Position numbers and translations under genes: made by a program | Origin: Medicago truncatula | Lineage: Eukaryota; Streptophyta; Magnoliopsida; Fabales; Fabaceae | NCBI RefSeq assembly: GCF_003473485.1 | Contig: NC_053048.1 | Coordinates: 35,088,755-35,152,754, forward strand | Reading direction: 5' to 3' | DNA length: 64,000 bases | The notes under the pieces: generated by a model | Databases searched by the model: none | What the model was told of the DNA's origin: nothing | What the model saw: the letters and a program-made list of their open reading frames with translations, nothing else | Shown: one piece after another, positions 34,847 through 48,800 of the stretch | Layout: each line of letters starts with the position of its first letter | How positions within the stretch are numbered: position 1 is the first letter of the stretch

Positions 34847-35688
34847 GGAGGGTGTATTGAATTAAGATTTCAAAAAGATTTTTTAATAACAAGAAAATTT
34901 TGTGGTATTCAATCAAGATTTTTTTATTCAATGCAACCAAATACCATGGTATTCAATTAAGATTTGTAACAACTTGTAAAATGTTTATAGGTATTAAAAA
35001 ATCTGCAGATTTTAATGGTTTCTTTTTGTAGAGTGGATTTTGTGAAACTTTTTAGTTGAAAATACACATGAGATACTTATTCAACAATCTCACAGAAAAC
35101 CTGAGACTTTTCGAGACATTCATGACTTTTGTTTTGTCGTTACTTATTAGTCCTTCATCGTAATTATTCCTTCGTCTTCCTTCATCGTAAGATTTTAAGG
35201 GATTATTGCTTCCGGTCAAGAAAAATATCGGTGTCCACCTTACATACATCTATTTCACTATTACAGATTCATAGGTATAATTTTTTTTTAAGTCAATGTT
35301 TTTCTTATTTATTATAATTATTTGGTTTTTTAACATATATTTTTTGTTATTATTATTTTACCTTACATTAACCGGGCAACGTTCTCTTTTTTTTTTCCTT
35401 TCTAACCAACAATTATCATCATCGTCATTATCAGTCAATTCCATATTACAATTTCATAAATTTTTTCATTCACCCTTATAATAATGAATTTTTCTTGAAA
35501 ATCATACAATCCTTTCAAATTTTAAAATCTTAAAAGTTTATGTTATAAATCCATTTAAATTTTAGTTTGATAATCCAAGTGTTTCTTTCCAAAAAAAAAT
35601 TCCTGGGTATGAAAAATCTTTTAAATAAAGTATTTTAAAATTCTACAAAATCAATAAAATCATACAAAATCTCAATCCAATACACCTC
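34847..35688. mobile_element. Harbinger-like non-autonomous DNA transposon
   Basis: The 842-bp element has inverted ends, GGAGGGTGTATTGAATTAAG at the left and the complement of AGGTGTATTGGATTGAGATT at the right. TAA is duplicated at 34844-34846 and 35689-35691, the 3-bp target duplication used by PIF/Harbinger elements. No transposase frame is present. Confidence 0.65.
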
Positions 35689-35860
35689 TAAGATTGAGAC
35701 TTAGATCTTATAGAGTGTATGAACTTTTTTAATGCATTAAGCATGTGAGAAAGAAAAAAATGATTCCTAGGGACCACTCACTTCCCTCCCACGATTTCAA
35801 AACAAATTTACAATGTGAAGTCTAATCACATCCACACAGATCACAACACTTCGTCACAAA

Positions 35861-36640
35861 ATGGCGCCGTACCTCACGCTCCTTTTCTTATTCACAACCA
35901 TCATCTCCGCCACCACCGCCGCAACCGGTTACAAAAATCACACAGTTGGCGGCACCTCCGGCTGGCTTTTCAACTCCTCCACCAACACTTCCGCCACCAA
36001 TTACTCTTCTTGGGCTTCCTCTCAATCTTTCAACCTCGGCGATTATCTCAGTAAGCTCAATCCCTCTCTCTAGATCTTTAAATTCATTATAGAAAATCAG
36101 TATCAAATTAATTAAAACCATGATTGCAATCAAATTAAATCACCACATAATTATATTGAATCATGTCATCTGTGTCCGGTGATTAATCTTTTTATTTTTG
36201 TAGTTTTCAACACGAATTCAAATCAGAGCGTGATTCTCACGTACAACAAAACCGCATACACGAGCTGCACCGCAGACGACTCCGACGTTGGAACATTCAT
36301 CTACAACGGTGGAACCAATAATTTCAGCGAAACGTTGACTATTCCCGTTCCGTTGACTATTGTGGGACCCAACTACTTCTTCTCCGATACCAATGAAGGT
36401 GTTCAGTGTCAACACGGTTTAGCATTTCAGATCGATGTTCAGCGTGGTATAGGATTGCCGCCGAGTCTAAATCAACCTCCTCCGCCGCCGTACGCGGAGC
36501 CGCCTGGTGCCGATAGTGTTGATTCTCCGCCGATTACGATCCCGCAGACACCTAGCGGTGGCGCGTTTGCGAGACGCGTTGATGTGCGCGTGGTGGTTTA
36601 TGGGTTTTGTGTGGCGATGTTACTTGTGAAATTTTGGTGA
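35861..36640 (+). CDS. Early nodulin-like protein (phytocyanin domain, probably GPI-anchored)
   Basis: Exons 35861-36050 and 36204-36640 encode 208 aa; the single intron position is typical of phytocyanins. A signal peptide covers residues 1-20 (MAPYLTLLFLFTTIISATTA). The phytocyanin domain spans about 24-131 (HTVGGTSGW, FNLGDYLIFNTN, TSC, the paired Cys in VQCQHG). The central copper-ligand His is absent (NQSVILTYN) and the C-terminal ligand site reads CQHGLAF, so copper binding is unlikely; this places it with early-nodulin-like or lamin-like proteins. A Pro-rich arabinogalactan-type segment (PPPPPYAEPPG) and a hydrophobic tail (VVVYGFCVAMLLVKFW) follow, suggesting glycosylation and a GPI anchor at the plasma membrane. 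Cell-surface signalling or wall roles are known for the family only. Confidence 0.88.
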
Positions 36641-36974
36641 TGCATTGGTTAAGTTCACTTTTAGATTCTTACAGGTTAGATCATCTTCAGATGGACAAGA
36701 GAATCACTTACTTGTACTTGTACTTGTTTTTGTTTTATTTTATTTATTTATATTATATAGTTTATTTGAGTTTAATTAACTTTTACCTTTCACTGCTATT
36801 TAATTTATATTCTGAATGATAATTTTACTAGGTCTTTAATAAATTGCAGGTTAATTCCTTAAAAAAATAAAATAAATTGCAGGTTAATTTTATGATGTTT
36901 TCTTGTAAACACCACGTAAACTTAGCACAAAACAGCGAGATTCTGAATTTGAACCCGATAAAGGTGTTCAATTT

Positions 36975-37200
36975 AACAATTTCAGTGTTATTAGTTGAGA
37001 TACAAGATGGAATTCTGATATGAATATGGAAACTAGCATGATGCAAAGCCACTCTAGCGAAGCTATGAGCGACTTCGTTGGCTTGTCTCCGAATGAACCT
37101 AACATCAGAGGTTACTAAATCAGAAGCTAACAGAAGTCTACAATCATTAATAACTGCATATTTCTGTAAACTATGTTTTATGAATAGCATATTTCTGTAC
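36975..37200 (-). mobile_element. LINE RNase H fragment
   Basis: The minus strand encodes DCRLLLASDLVTSDVRFIRR followed by QANEVAHSFARVALHH, the C-terminal part of the RNase H-like domain of plant LINEs. It is short and joined to non-coding sequence, so it is a dead 3' fragment. Confidence 0.7.
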
Positions 37201-37340
37201 ATAATAATAAAACTTAAGATGATTTTTTGGAACTTTTCTAAATTATTTTAAAAAAATTAAATGTGTATGAATTTAGAAGAAATTATAATTGAGTAATTCG
37301 AATTTTACTAATTTTTAATTATATCTTCAAGTTATCCCAA

Positions 37341-37479
37341 TTTTTTTTTCTTCTGTTTTGTCAAGTAGTCTAGTGGTTAGAGCTCACACAATTTAATTGT
37401 GAAGAAGTGGGGTTTCCGGGGTTCGAACCTCGTCCTCTGCATATAATATGCAATTTCCCTACAAACTGAGCTAAGCGAC
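37341..37479 (-). mobile_element. tRNA-derived SINE
   Basis: On the minus strand the element starts GGTCGCTTAGCTCAGTTTG (A box), has the B box GGTTCGAACCC and ends in poly-A (plus-strand poly-T from 37341). It is flanked by a 13-bp target duplication CAAGTTATCCCAA (37328-37340 and 37480-37492). Internal pol-III boxes, tail and duplication make the call firm. Confidence 0.85.
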
Positions 37480-37770
37480 CAAGTTATCCCAAATTTACAA
37501 GAATCGTACAAAGCAAAGTTGTTAAAAATTTGACCCATCCCCTATAACCCAACGTGTCTAATTTATTCTTGTAAAATAAAGCATAGTACAATATTCATTG
37601 TGAAATTACCTGTGCTACTTTTAATCAAAAAAGTTACTTGTTCTTCAAAAAAAAAAATTAAAAATTACTTGTGCTACTTAATAATACGTGCAAATCCAAT
37701 GTGATATCGTACTTGTGGAAAAGAAGTACTAAACTCTTTCAATACCAAAAACTAAACCAAAGAGAAATGT

Positions 37771-37867
37771 ATCAGATTAAGATTATTATCATTGAAGCTA
37801 GAGAAGTTGGATTATTCTTGGGTGTTTATCAGGTTAAGATTATTATCATTGAAGCTAGAGAAGTTTA
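37771..37867. repeat. 57-bp tandem duplication
   Basis: ATCAGRTTAAGATTATTATC with the following 'attgaagctagagaagtt' occurs at 37771 and 37828, almost identical. Confidence 0.8.
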
Positions 37868-37898
37868 ACCTAAATGACTATTATACATTAGATATATA

Positions 37899-38278
37899 GG
37901 CTCTATTTGGTAAAAATAGCGGATGACTGATAAGTTAGCGAATAGCTTATAGCATATAACTAATAGCTGATGGTTTATAGCTGATAGCTTATAGCTGATG
38001 ACTAATAGCTGATAAGCTACTTGAAGTGTTTGGTACAATTAGCGGTTCAATTAGCTGATAGATGTAAAATTACATAAAATGACATTTTTAATTCATAATA
38101 AAGTTTATATCAATTAATGTTTAAAGTATTTAAAAATTAAAAATTGTTAATTTAATATTATTATTAAATTAATTTTTAATTCCTAAATGTTAATTTATAT
38201 TTATTTTCATTTGCCTAAAAAAATTAGATATAAAGTGTAAAAAAGTTTAAACATAACAATAAATAAAATATAGTTTGT

Positions 38279-38330
<52 letters not shown>

Positions 38331-38868
38331 TGTCAAGGTAAACATAACATTCTCATTTTTTTTTTGTTGGAGAAAATTATTGTCCTTGTTCTTATTCTCT
38401 ACTATTCTGATATATCACACAAAAATAACGTGTCATTTCGCAAAAAAAAAGGGTGACATTAAATATTGAAATAGTCACACAAAAAAAAAACGTAACAATT
38501 GTAACGAAAAAAAACTTAAACATAACGGTAAAAAAAATATCTTTTTCTATTGATAAAAAAAAGGATCTTTCATTCATAAAAAAATAGCATTCATATTTAA
38601 AACATTTACTTTATAATATAATAAATGATTAAGGGTAAAAAATGAAATTTAGTTAGAATAATATGGCTAAAACTAGAATTAAAAGTGAGAAGCTATAAGC
38701 TATAAGCTCAAACACTACTTGGAATAGCTTATGAAAAATAACTTATAAGCTCGTGAAATAAGCTATAAGCTCATGGTGAAAAAAAGTTACCAAACAAAAC
38801 ATTTTTTGTCAAACGAGTTTATAAGCTATAAGCTATAAGCTAATAGAGGTGTCTTACCAAACGGATAT
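37899..38868. mobile_element. hAT-like non-autonomous element with (AT)n
   Basis: The left end GGCTCTATTTGGTAAAAATAG and right end TTACCAAACGGATATA are partly complementary. Both subterminal regions are packed with 'agcttatagc' and 'agctataagc' repeats, as in plant hAT elements. Possible 8-bp target duplication: gatatata at 37891 and gatataaa at about 38866. An (AT)n run covers about 38284-38326. No transposase. Confidence 0.6.
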
Positions 38869-39954
38869 AAACAATTTAGTGTGTATACTTGGATTAGTTT
38901 TTGAAGGCTCATTATATCTCAACGCATTTGCAACGTGAAAATTGTAAAGCAACAATTAGGCATGACAGTGAGGTTCTAAAATTACGGCAATCATCGTAAT
39001 ATCAAACATACACTTAATTTCATTTATTGAACTAAGTGAATGTAAGTCTTCATCTCTATTCCAAAAGAGGGGTTAACATAAATGTGAAATGTACATTGAT
39101 TATTATGATACAAATTTTACCTTAAGCAGTGAAGCACTTGTAGCATCCACAATCCGGTGTTTTTTTTGGTACAACCACAATCCGGTGTTTTATTACAAAT
39201 TTATGTGATTGGATACATATAAAAAATTATGTACACTCACATTACACATAATTAACATTCTTATAATAAAAATTATAAATTCATTATACCTATTAAATTT
39301 TGCTATAAAATTTAAAATGTATTAGAAATTTTAAAAGGAAAAAAAAAAAAAAAAAGAATTGCTCTTGAATAAAAAATGCTGCAGTTTAGTTCTAGCTAAA
39401 TTGACCATTATAATATTGCGAGACAAAACACGTTAACTTAAGTTCGAATCTATGACCTTGAAGTTTCTTTTTTTAATCGTATGTGATCTCGTAGTTGTGT
39501 GTGAGTTTCAATTGTTGTTTGTCAATTCTTCTATTGAAGTCTAGTTTAATTAGTTAATGATTAATATTATAGTTTAATTTACATAGATCATAAGTGAATA
39601 CAAAACTTACACATGCACTCAATTATATATTCTTACTTCAATTAATGAAGTATGACAAATCATATATTTTTAACTCATAGATTGATGTGGCAACACATCA
39701 TTAGAGCATGTCTAAAACTTTTTACACTCATGGTCTTATAAATTAAACTTTTTTTTTTTTACAAAAATAAACTTCATTCAAATGCTAAAATAACTAGAGT
39801 ATAATCAAATTGTCTATGAACTGAGACATGGCCCTTAAATATTTTAAAAGTCAAATACATATTATCAATAGACATGATTTCAGAAGCATAAAGTAAATTA
39901 ACCAACCAAAGTTTTTATCCTAAGAGCCAAACTAAATCCTCCCGCATATGATCA
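38869..39954. other. Repeat-rich spacer
   Basis: No gene. A poly-A run at 39340-39357 and a LINE 3' end-like segment near 39750-39800 (poly-T then 'acaaaaataaacttcattcaa') are visible. Confidence 0.4.
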
Positions 39955-41330
39955 ATGGTCAAAAATAATGAAAGAACCACAATCTTTAATTGTAGTTTTT
40001 GGTATAGCCCTTGGCTAGACAAGAAACATATTTGCACTCATGTGCCTTATGTTCACTATCATGATATGAACTGGAGTATCAAGGACCTTGTTGATGGGAA
40101 TGATTGGAAACTTTCTCGCCTATATTCAATACTTCCCACCAACATTATTAATAAGATTAATTTGGCTCCTCATTTTCTTGTGCATGGTGTTCCTGATGTG
40201 TGGGTGTGGACCAACTGCACATCTGGCATATACTCTGTTCGAGAAGGCTACCAGTGGTTAATGAGAGCTCAGACTTCATTGCTTGGGGAAGAAAGTTGGA
40301 ATTGGATTTGACGCCTTTGTGTTCCTTCAAATATTCAATTTTTCTTATGGCAATTGTGCCATGACTCTGTTCCCTTCAGGTCCGTTTTATTATATCGTAA
40401 TCTTATCTCTTCTGACCTATGCCCTATTTGTAATCAAGGTAGTGAAGATATGTTTCATGCTTTGTTCTCTTGCCCGCGTGCCAAGGAAGTGTGGTCCTTT
40501 TGTCTCCACAAGTCGGTCACTCCTCCAGATCGAGATAATTTGCGTACTTGATGAAAGATTTTATTTCAAATATTGGGCCAATTGGTCCCATTATCATTTG
40601 GAAGATTTGGTGTTCTCGCAACAAATGTATCTTTGAGGATATCAAGCATTCTGTCCAAGAAATTAGCACTCAAGTGTTATCTTCTCTGCATCATATCTTG
40701 AAAGCTTTTGCTCATCCTACCTCTCACAGTGTTCAGCAGCCTGCACGTATTGTTGGCAACGTCCTAGTATGAATTCAGTAGCTCTTAATGTTGATGGCAG
40801 TGTATTCCTTGATTCCAACTTGGGAGGTTTTGGTGGTCTTATTCGGGATCATACAGGTTCTTTTTGCATGGTTTCTTTGGAAAAATTAGTAGATCACCTT
40901 GAATTCTCGATGTTGAGATTTTAGGTTTATACCATGGTTTGAAGCTGTGTTGGGATACTGGATTTAAGCATGTGGTGTGTTACTCTGATTCAACTACTGT
41001 TGTTGACCTCGTCCAAAAAGATTTGAATGTTCATCACAAATATGAAAATTTAATCATGGCTATTAAACAGCTTCTTCGTAGAGATTGGATGGTTAGTTTA
41101 CGACATACATTGCGTGAGGGTAACACTGCAGTTGATTTTCTAGCTAAAAAGGGTGCTCTTAGTGATAGTAGCCTTGTTATTTTGAATGAAGCCCCTCCTG
41201 ATATAGCCTCTGTCTTCTTAGCAGATGCAATAGGTGTTGAGTTTGTTCAACCCTAGTATGGGTCTTTTTTAGCTTCTCTGTTTTTTTTTTCCTTCTTTTT
41301 TTTTTCTTCCCTTTTGTTACCAAAAAAATC
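39955..41330 (+). mobile_element. 3' part of an L1-type LINE (degenerate)
   Basis: Successive plus-strand frames encode the zinc-binding region after the reverse transcriptase (VWVWTNCTSGIYSVREGYQW near 40195-40260, then FLWQLCHDSVPF and CPICNQGSEDMFHALFSCPRA), a linker (IWKIWCSRNKCIFED) and an RNase H-like domain (LNVDGSVFLDSNLGGFGGLIRD; from 40939 to 41256 a frame ending EFVQP). At least three frame breaks or stops separate them. The 3' end has T-rich sequence and 'ttttgttaccaaaaaaa'. The reverse transcriptase itself is missing, a typical 5' truncation. Confidence 0.8.
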
Positions 41331-42848
41331 CTCGAAAAAATCGTTGTTGGTGTTCGTTCATTTTGACTATAAAATGTCTTTGAAATGACCGATTCTATCA
41401 CATATAGACAATTCATTTGTAAGGTTGAAAGCATGTTGAAGTTTGTGATAGCCACGTCGAAACCCTCACTACGATACTAATAAAACGAACCTCTCTCAGA
41501 CATTTTAACAAACACAGGGTGCACACTTGAAGCAAGTTGAAAAAAACAATAGAGAACACGCAAGAAAATAAAACTATATAAACTCCAACATAATTATTAG
41601 ATCTCAAACTGAATAGTGATGGAGTGAACGAAATACAAAGTTTTCATGGTGGTTTTATAGGAGGGCACTTGAAAATCCCTTTTTCAATTAGGATTGAAAC
41701 CATGGAGGTTAGGTTTAAAGGTGGTGGATGAGGTGTAAGACGATTAATTTGAGAGAGATGTGTAACGGTGAGGGTTGGTGGTCGAGAGAGAGTTCGTGAT
41801 TTGAAAACACAATAGAGAGGGGAAAGAAAAAAAAGACAAAAGAGGAAGACGACGACATAATAACACCCTGAGCACTTAGAAAAGGATGTGAAAACAACAG
41901 TAGAAACACGATAGATAAGCACGAGAGAAAACACTATTGTGCCTTATGTGTTGACATCAAGGAGGAATTAGGACAAATGTCATGTTTGATAGTTATGATA
42001 CGAAGACATGATATGATAAATTTATCACATCATGTTTAAATCTTATGTTTAATGCACCAAAGAAATAGGATAAAATAAATTATTTTGTAATCTTATCCTA
42101 ACTTATCTTTGTAATTTATATTTTAAATATATGTTAGGTTTGAAATTATCCTAATAGGATTATAAATTCATTCCTTAGTTATTATCATGATATTCTGCCA
42201 TTTTTAAAATATTTCTCATTTTTAAAATAATGATATTCTGCGTTTATTGTCATTTTTAAGAGATGTTTTAACTCATTGTTGATAAATGTAAGAAATGTTT
42301 TAACTTATTTTTTAAAAAACTTTAAGGTTGAGTTTAGTCCAAAACAAACAGATAATTTATAAACGATAGTCTCCATGTCTTTTAAAACATTTTTCTTAAT
42401 ATTCATATTTTTCTTAAAAAAAAAGAGCATGGTTAAAAGAGGATGTCATTCACATTCTTACCTTAAAAAATAAGAAAAAAGTGAAAAGGCCATAAATGTG
42501 CACGATGACAGTTACACTTTTCATTGATGCTGACCGATCTCAACACTTTTCATTAAAATCGTACGTCTGAAGAGACAAAAGAACCTTCAATTCGACGTTA
42601 CAATCAATGAAAACCATATTTCAGTTACAAAGTACATATACTAACATAGTTATATATTATATATAGAGAGAGAAACAGAATCACGTTACTTATAAAATCG
42701 AAATTAAAACTTTCTTTCTTTTTTGTGATCTTTTTCTTAAATACCATTATAAGTTTCTAAATTAGCTTCATTACTATTACTATTCTGTTCATTTGCATGC
42801 TTCTATTCAAAATTGAATTAGGCGTAGCTGTGATTGGAATTTAGGAAA
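41331..42848. other. Non-coding upstream region of the synaptotagmin gene
   Basis: No convincing gene. Overlapping minus-strand frames at 41177-41934 have no recognisable domain. A palindromic 'catgatatgataaatttatcacatcatg' lies near 42007. Promoter and 5' untranslated region of the downstream gene are expected at the right end; a short GA run is at 42665. Confidence 0.4.
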
Positions 42849-45800
42849 ATGGGTTTGTTTTTTGGGATTTTTCTGGGAGTATTATTCGGTGTAGCATTGA
42901 TGGCTGGATGGGAACGAATGATGACATACAGAAGCCGTAAGAGAATTGCAAAGGTATGTTACATTCATCAATGTTTTGTATTTTCTTCCAATTCGCAATG
43001 TGGAAATAAAATTGATGAATTATTTAAGATGTGATCAGTTGGTGAGTGATAATGATAATATCATGTGTTTATTTAGTAACGAATGGTGTTTGTCGAAATC
43101 AGAGTGAGTCAGCATAATTTTTCAAAAGCTACATAGTGTAGCCTTTGCAGAATCATGGTGGCTCACTTCGATTTCAGCAAACCCACCATGATACCAAACA
43201 TAGTTCATGGAGTGCATGTTTGGTTCTGCACATAACAAAAATTGATCACGTTGGTTCTACAGTGAAAACTTTAAGTAAAAGTGGGTTCAAGTGTTCAACA
43301 ATAAACTTCAGTGTAAAAATCACGCTGAGACTCAAATACTCTGCATCCTAGCTTAAAGTTAGAATCAATTCTACTCAAAAACAATTAAACATATCAAAAT
43401 CAATTTTACACCTTCAAAACTATTCCACCTGCGCCAAACATGGAACCAAACATAAGCAGAATAGAATAACCAGTAAGTAACTGGAATTTGAACAATCAAT
43501 AACCTATTAGTGGAATTTGACTTATTAGCAAGGCATGTGATATAAGAGTGTGTAATCTATGTGAAAAAGAATCATATAAGGCTGTGAAAGGGGAATGCCT
43601 TATCATTTTAGGATAATTGATGTCCTCTATTAACGGGTTGAAACAGACCTGGTATTGGAAACTTTTCTCAGCGATTTATAATCATAATCACACACAGAAG
43701 GAACACCTGTTTGAGGAGACTTATATGAAGATCACAATTTATAGTTATTATGACTCAGTGACAACTTAAAAGTTGTAAAATCAAATTTTGGAAATTAGTT
43801 TTTTTCACAATTCTTAATTTCCTACAAATCCTCAGACTTTGTTGTCTCTTTGGTCTTAGATTGTTGCTATTCAACTTAGGGGGACCATTTAAGCTGGTTC
43901 AATGCCTATTCTGTTTTTCCTTTCACTACACTAAAACTTGTGGCATTATTCAAGAGAATCTATTCACAGGAAGAAGACAAGAAAAACAGGGAAATGAAAA
44001 GGGAAACCTAGTAGACTTAAATACTACAGTGCTAACAACAATTTATTATTGTGTGAGCTGTGGCCATTTTATTTAACAAATGAAATGACATGTATTAATT
44101 TGTGGATATATTTTTTCTTCTTGTCTTAACATTATTCATTTTTCCCTGCAGGCAGTTGACATTAAACTCCTTGGATCCCTTAATAGAGACGACTTAAAGA
44201 AAATTTGTGGTGAAAATTTACCTGAATGGATATCTTTCCCTGTATATGAGCAGGTGTGATTATGATCTGTTGTTGTGGCTCTTAGCCTTACACTGAAATG
44301 ATTTTACAAACGATCCTATCATAGGCATTGGCAATGCATCAAATGAAGCTACTAAATTTATATTTAGAAACTCTATTTATTGTTTTTTGGGTTTTATTCA
44401 GGTGAAATGGCTAAACAAGCAGCTCTCCAAATTGTGGCCATTTGTGGCAGATGTGAGTAAACTTATTTGTATAATAATCTAGAGCAGTCTGTGTGATGTT
44501 TATTGATTTCTTACTAGATTTATTTTCTATTTAATATATTTTATGCAATAATTAAAATTAGTTTGTTTATTTGTTATGGTATGGATTACATTGCTTCAAA
44601 CACCCCAATTGTTCAGTTTGAACGAGAGAAAGTGGATTAGAACTGTTGATTATGGGTAGACACTAAATCCCGGATTCGTAATTGATTGCCAACATAGTTC
44701 TGAAACTCAAATCAAAACCACAAAAACTTGATTCTGATAAAACCTATGCCGAGGAAAGAGAGAGAGAATATAATCAGAAAATGATTTTCTGAATTGATTG
44801 ATTTGCATCATAGTTCAGTATTATTATCTATTTGTACATCGTGTGGTTGCCTCTCTGTGACTCTGATACAGTTATAACATACTTGAGACAGTTGCAACTA
44901 CTTTGCTAATTGATAATTAACATTGTAACTAATAACTAACTCCGCTTCTCTACTGTATACTCTAGTATGAAACTCACATAGCCGTGTCTCAATAAAAAAA
45001 AATCAGCTGTACTTGAAGCAATGCTTTGGTATTCAGCTACAATGATGGATCTGGCCACAATGATCTGCTTCTTGGATCACCACGAGACTAGATTAGGGCG
45101 AAGAGGAGGAATTGCAATTCATGGGTCATCCTCATTTGCCAAAAACTCTAGTTTGTGTATAACTCAGACAGAGTTGCACATAAGGACGATTGACCGAGTC
45201 TAAAATATAATGGTTATTTTCCATAAGACACGCCTAAGATGCACAGCTTAGAATTTTTAAAAACCCAAAATGCAACAGATGAATGATAAGGCTTTGTAGT
45301 GCATAAGACATTAACCTCAGTTACAAGTTGCAATACTCAACTCCATAAATGCATCTACAATTCCAACGGGCCCCATGTACTAAGCAGGTCAATGGTGCTT
45401 TATTGAGTATCAATCCCATTCCCAGCATAAACGAAGTCACAAAACAGATAACATGAATAAACCTAACGTAGTTGACATGATTGTAATTTGTAACAATATT
45501 ATAGCTTCCCCTTTTGATCCCCATGTAGTGATGTAGATTTACACTGAAATGAACAATACGGTAATATATGTATGATTGCGATTACGCTAAGGAGGTCAAT
45601 GTCTTGTGCACATCTAGTGTGCATAAGACATCAGAAGGAACCTTACCTTGATTTGAGAGGCGGCTTCTGTGACTACTAACTAGAACTCGTGACCCCTTGG
45701 TCTTAAGGAAGCAATGCATTTTTTCCTTTGAAAACACTGTATGTTCGAAAAACAGTGTATGTTCTTTGCAATATGCACCTTGCATTCCTTAAACGAAAAG

Positions 45801-48800
45801 ACTCTTGCGCTCAAGCTCCAGGAGACCTTTAAACTTTGGCTTTCATTCCTAATCTTCCTTTGGGAAGGGTATTCATACTTTGCATAAATAACTTGCTTTA
45901 TCTTGTTTTTGTTTCTATTTGCTTGTTTAGGCAGCAACTATGGTGATAAGAGAATCTGTTGAACCGTTATTAGAAGAGTATAGACCTCCTGGAATTTCTT
46001 CGTTGAAGTTCAGTAAGCTGTCCCTTGGAACTGTCGCTCCAAAAATTGAAGGTACCAATCCACACAGATTCCTTTCTTCATTGCTTTTCCTGTTTGGACA
46101 ATATGGTGCTGTTTGATCCGCGCGCGTGCATGTGTGTGTGTATTTTATATTTGAATCTACCTGGTTGGAAAAAGGCTTCGGTTGTTGTTGGTTTTGATTC
46201 TTTTCCCTGCTGAGTTTACGAATGCTGTGTATAAAGTCAGATAATGTGGTTGATATGTCATTTATTTTGATTTTAACAACAGTTCTTTAAGCCTGATTCG
46301 TGTAACATGATTTTCACCGATGCAAGTTATCTAGATATTATATCCATGTTTTTTGTTTTTTCACTTTTGAGAGTTCTTTACGAATGATATTGGAGAGTTT
46401 TGGTTCACTTTTGAGTTCATTTTATGTTTAATACAGTTAATGATCAATAAATAATAATAGTTGATAAGGAAAAATTTGAGTTCCGTTTTTAAATTTTAGA
46501 GAGGAGTTCATGCATAGATATAAAACGAACTAGAACCAATGCACAAATATAACCTAATCTTCCTTGTGGAAAGAAAATCTCTATCATCAATTCTAGTTCA
46601 TAATGAGAAGGAAACTCAGTCTTTTTTGAAGAAAACCTTCTGACCATCAACTGTTATGTCCTCTTATGGTGGAAACTACTTTTTAATGTATTTAAAGGAT
46701 AAAGGCCATGATCTTTTTAAACTAACACCATGTTTTACATCTTTATGATAAAATACTATTAGACGAAACAGATAAATAAAATTTGGAGCTTGTAATTTTA
46801 TGATAAAATACTTTAGGTTTCTTATATGCAACATAAGCCTTGTAACAACAATTTTGCTTTTTAGGATCTACGAATATATGAAAATGTTGACAGCATTAAT
46901 AGGATTGTTATTAAAATGTTTGACTTACGAGTTACCCCCGTCAGTATTGTTCAATAAGGCAGAACAAAAATGTCACAAAATGCTACTTTTATACCCCTTG
47001 TCTTTTCTATCTATTTTTCTGTTGCGCCTTTTGGTATATGAAGAAATAATGCATGCATAGTTTGTTCATCCATGCAGGCATTCGTGTTCAGAGTCTTAAA
47101 AAAGGTCAAATCATAATGGACATTGATTTCCGTTGGGGTGGTGATCCTAATATTGTTTTGGGCGTTGAAGCACTTGTTGCGTCAATTCCTATTCAGGTTA
47201 GACTAAGCTGTGTTTCTATATTGCATTTCATGTCACTGAGGCATTTTCAAAATTTTGATTGTTATTGTTTCTCGCTTCAGTTGAAGGATCTCCAGGTTTT
47301 CACCATTATCCGTGTCATATTCCAACTCGCAGAAGAGATCCCCTGCATTTCTGCTGTTGTTGTTGCCCTACTTGCTGAGGTAACCTTTGAGGGTGGGGGG
47401 TTGATCTACCTGAGTTTCTTAATTTGCGGTTTACAATTTTATCTGCGCAAACCCTTTTGTGGGAACCGGGGTAAATCAATCTAAAATTAGTGAACAAAAC
47501 ATTGACTTGAAGTTGGATATGCATGTTTTCACTTCATGATTGTGTGGCATTAATTACTTGTTTTCTCACAAGATGAAGTTGATATAAGAACTAGAGCAAT
47601 TGTTTAAGCAAAAAACTAGAAGAGTTACATAATTGATCCCTTCATATGGAACTTATGTTCACCACATTTAACTATCTGCTTCTGTGGTTTACCAATTTAT
47701 CATTGTAGGATGTTGTTAGGGCCAACACTAATTGGGCAATGCCCTTAGATTTGAATTAAGTGGACTGGGACATGATTCTTTACAATTTCTGTTTCTATTC
47801 CCTTGGCCTTATTCAATATTCTAATTGAATTCGGCATTACTTTTTTCGGAATTACCTGGGACACTAATTTTTAATTATCGCACTTATAATTACTGACTTT
47901 TCCATGAAACATTTAATCAGCCAAAGCCTAGAATTGATTACACTCTGAAGGCAGTTGGTGGAAGTTTGACGGCACTTCCTGGACTTTCAGATATGATTGA
48001 TGTAAGTTCTAATTTGTGAGCTTGCCCTCTTTCCCCTTAAACTGATTTTGAAGAAACACTCACAATCCACACTGTTTTACCCACCATTTCATAGGATACT
48101 GTGAACTCAATTGTTACCGATATGCTCCAATGGCCTCATCGGATTGTTGTTCCACTTGGTGGTACTCCTGTGGATACTAGGTAGTGTGGATCTTATTTTG
48201 TTCTGTTTGTTACTTTTCTTCCTAATTGCTGATCAAAACGTATCTAGGGTTACTTACTGCTATATCTGATAATCAATATTTCGAAATCGAGTTTGAAATT
48301 TTTGTGGAAGTAATTAATCAAAAACAATTGCTTCCTTTTCAATATTTCAAATATTTTAAACTGCTTAAGGACCTTGCCTTTTGCAGTGATCTGGAGCTTA
48401 AACCCCAGGGACTGCTTAAAGTGACTGTAATGAAAGCAAATGATCTAAAGAACATGGAAATGATTGGGAAGTCTGATCCTTACGTAGTTGTGCATATTCG
48501 ACCACTGTTTAAAGTCAAAACAAAGGTTATTGATAACAACTTGAATCCAATTTGGAATGAGGAATTTGACTTGATTGCAGAAGACAAGGAGACCCAGTCA
48601 CTCACTCTTGAGGTTTGACACATCTAATACTTCACTTTCTCTTGTGCTAGTTTATTCTACAACATTACTTACATTTCGCTTTCATTAGTTCTAGGAAGTA
48701 GAATATATCTTCCTCACTTATGCTTATGGAAGAAATAAGAAATTCATTAGGAATTTATTTTTTTTGGATCCATTAAGTATATTAACATGAAAATACTCTA

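Noticed and set aside
37341..37479. tRNA gene
   Set aside because: A and B boxes are present but there is no cloverleaf; poly-A and target duplication show a SINE.
41177..41934. Overlapping minus-strand frames
   Set aside because: Low-complexity Lys- or Ser/Phe-rich translations next to T-rich LINE tail; no domain or splice support.
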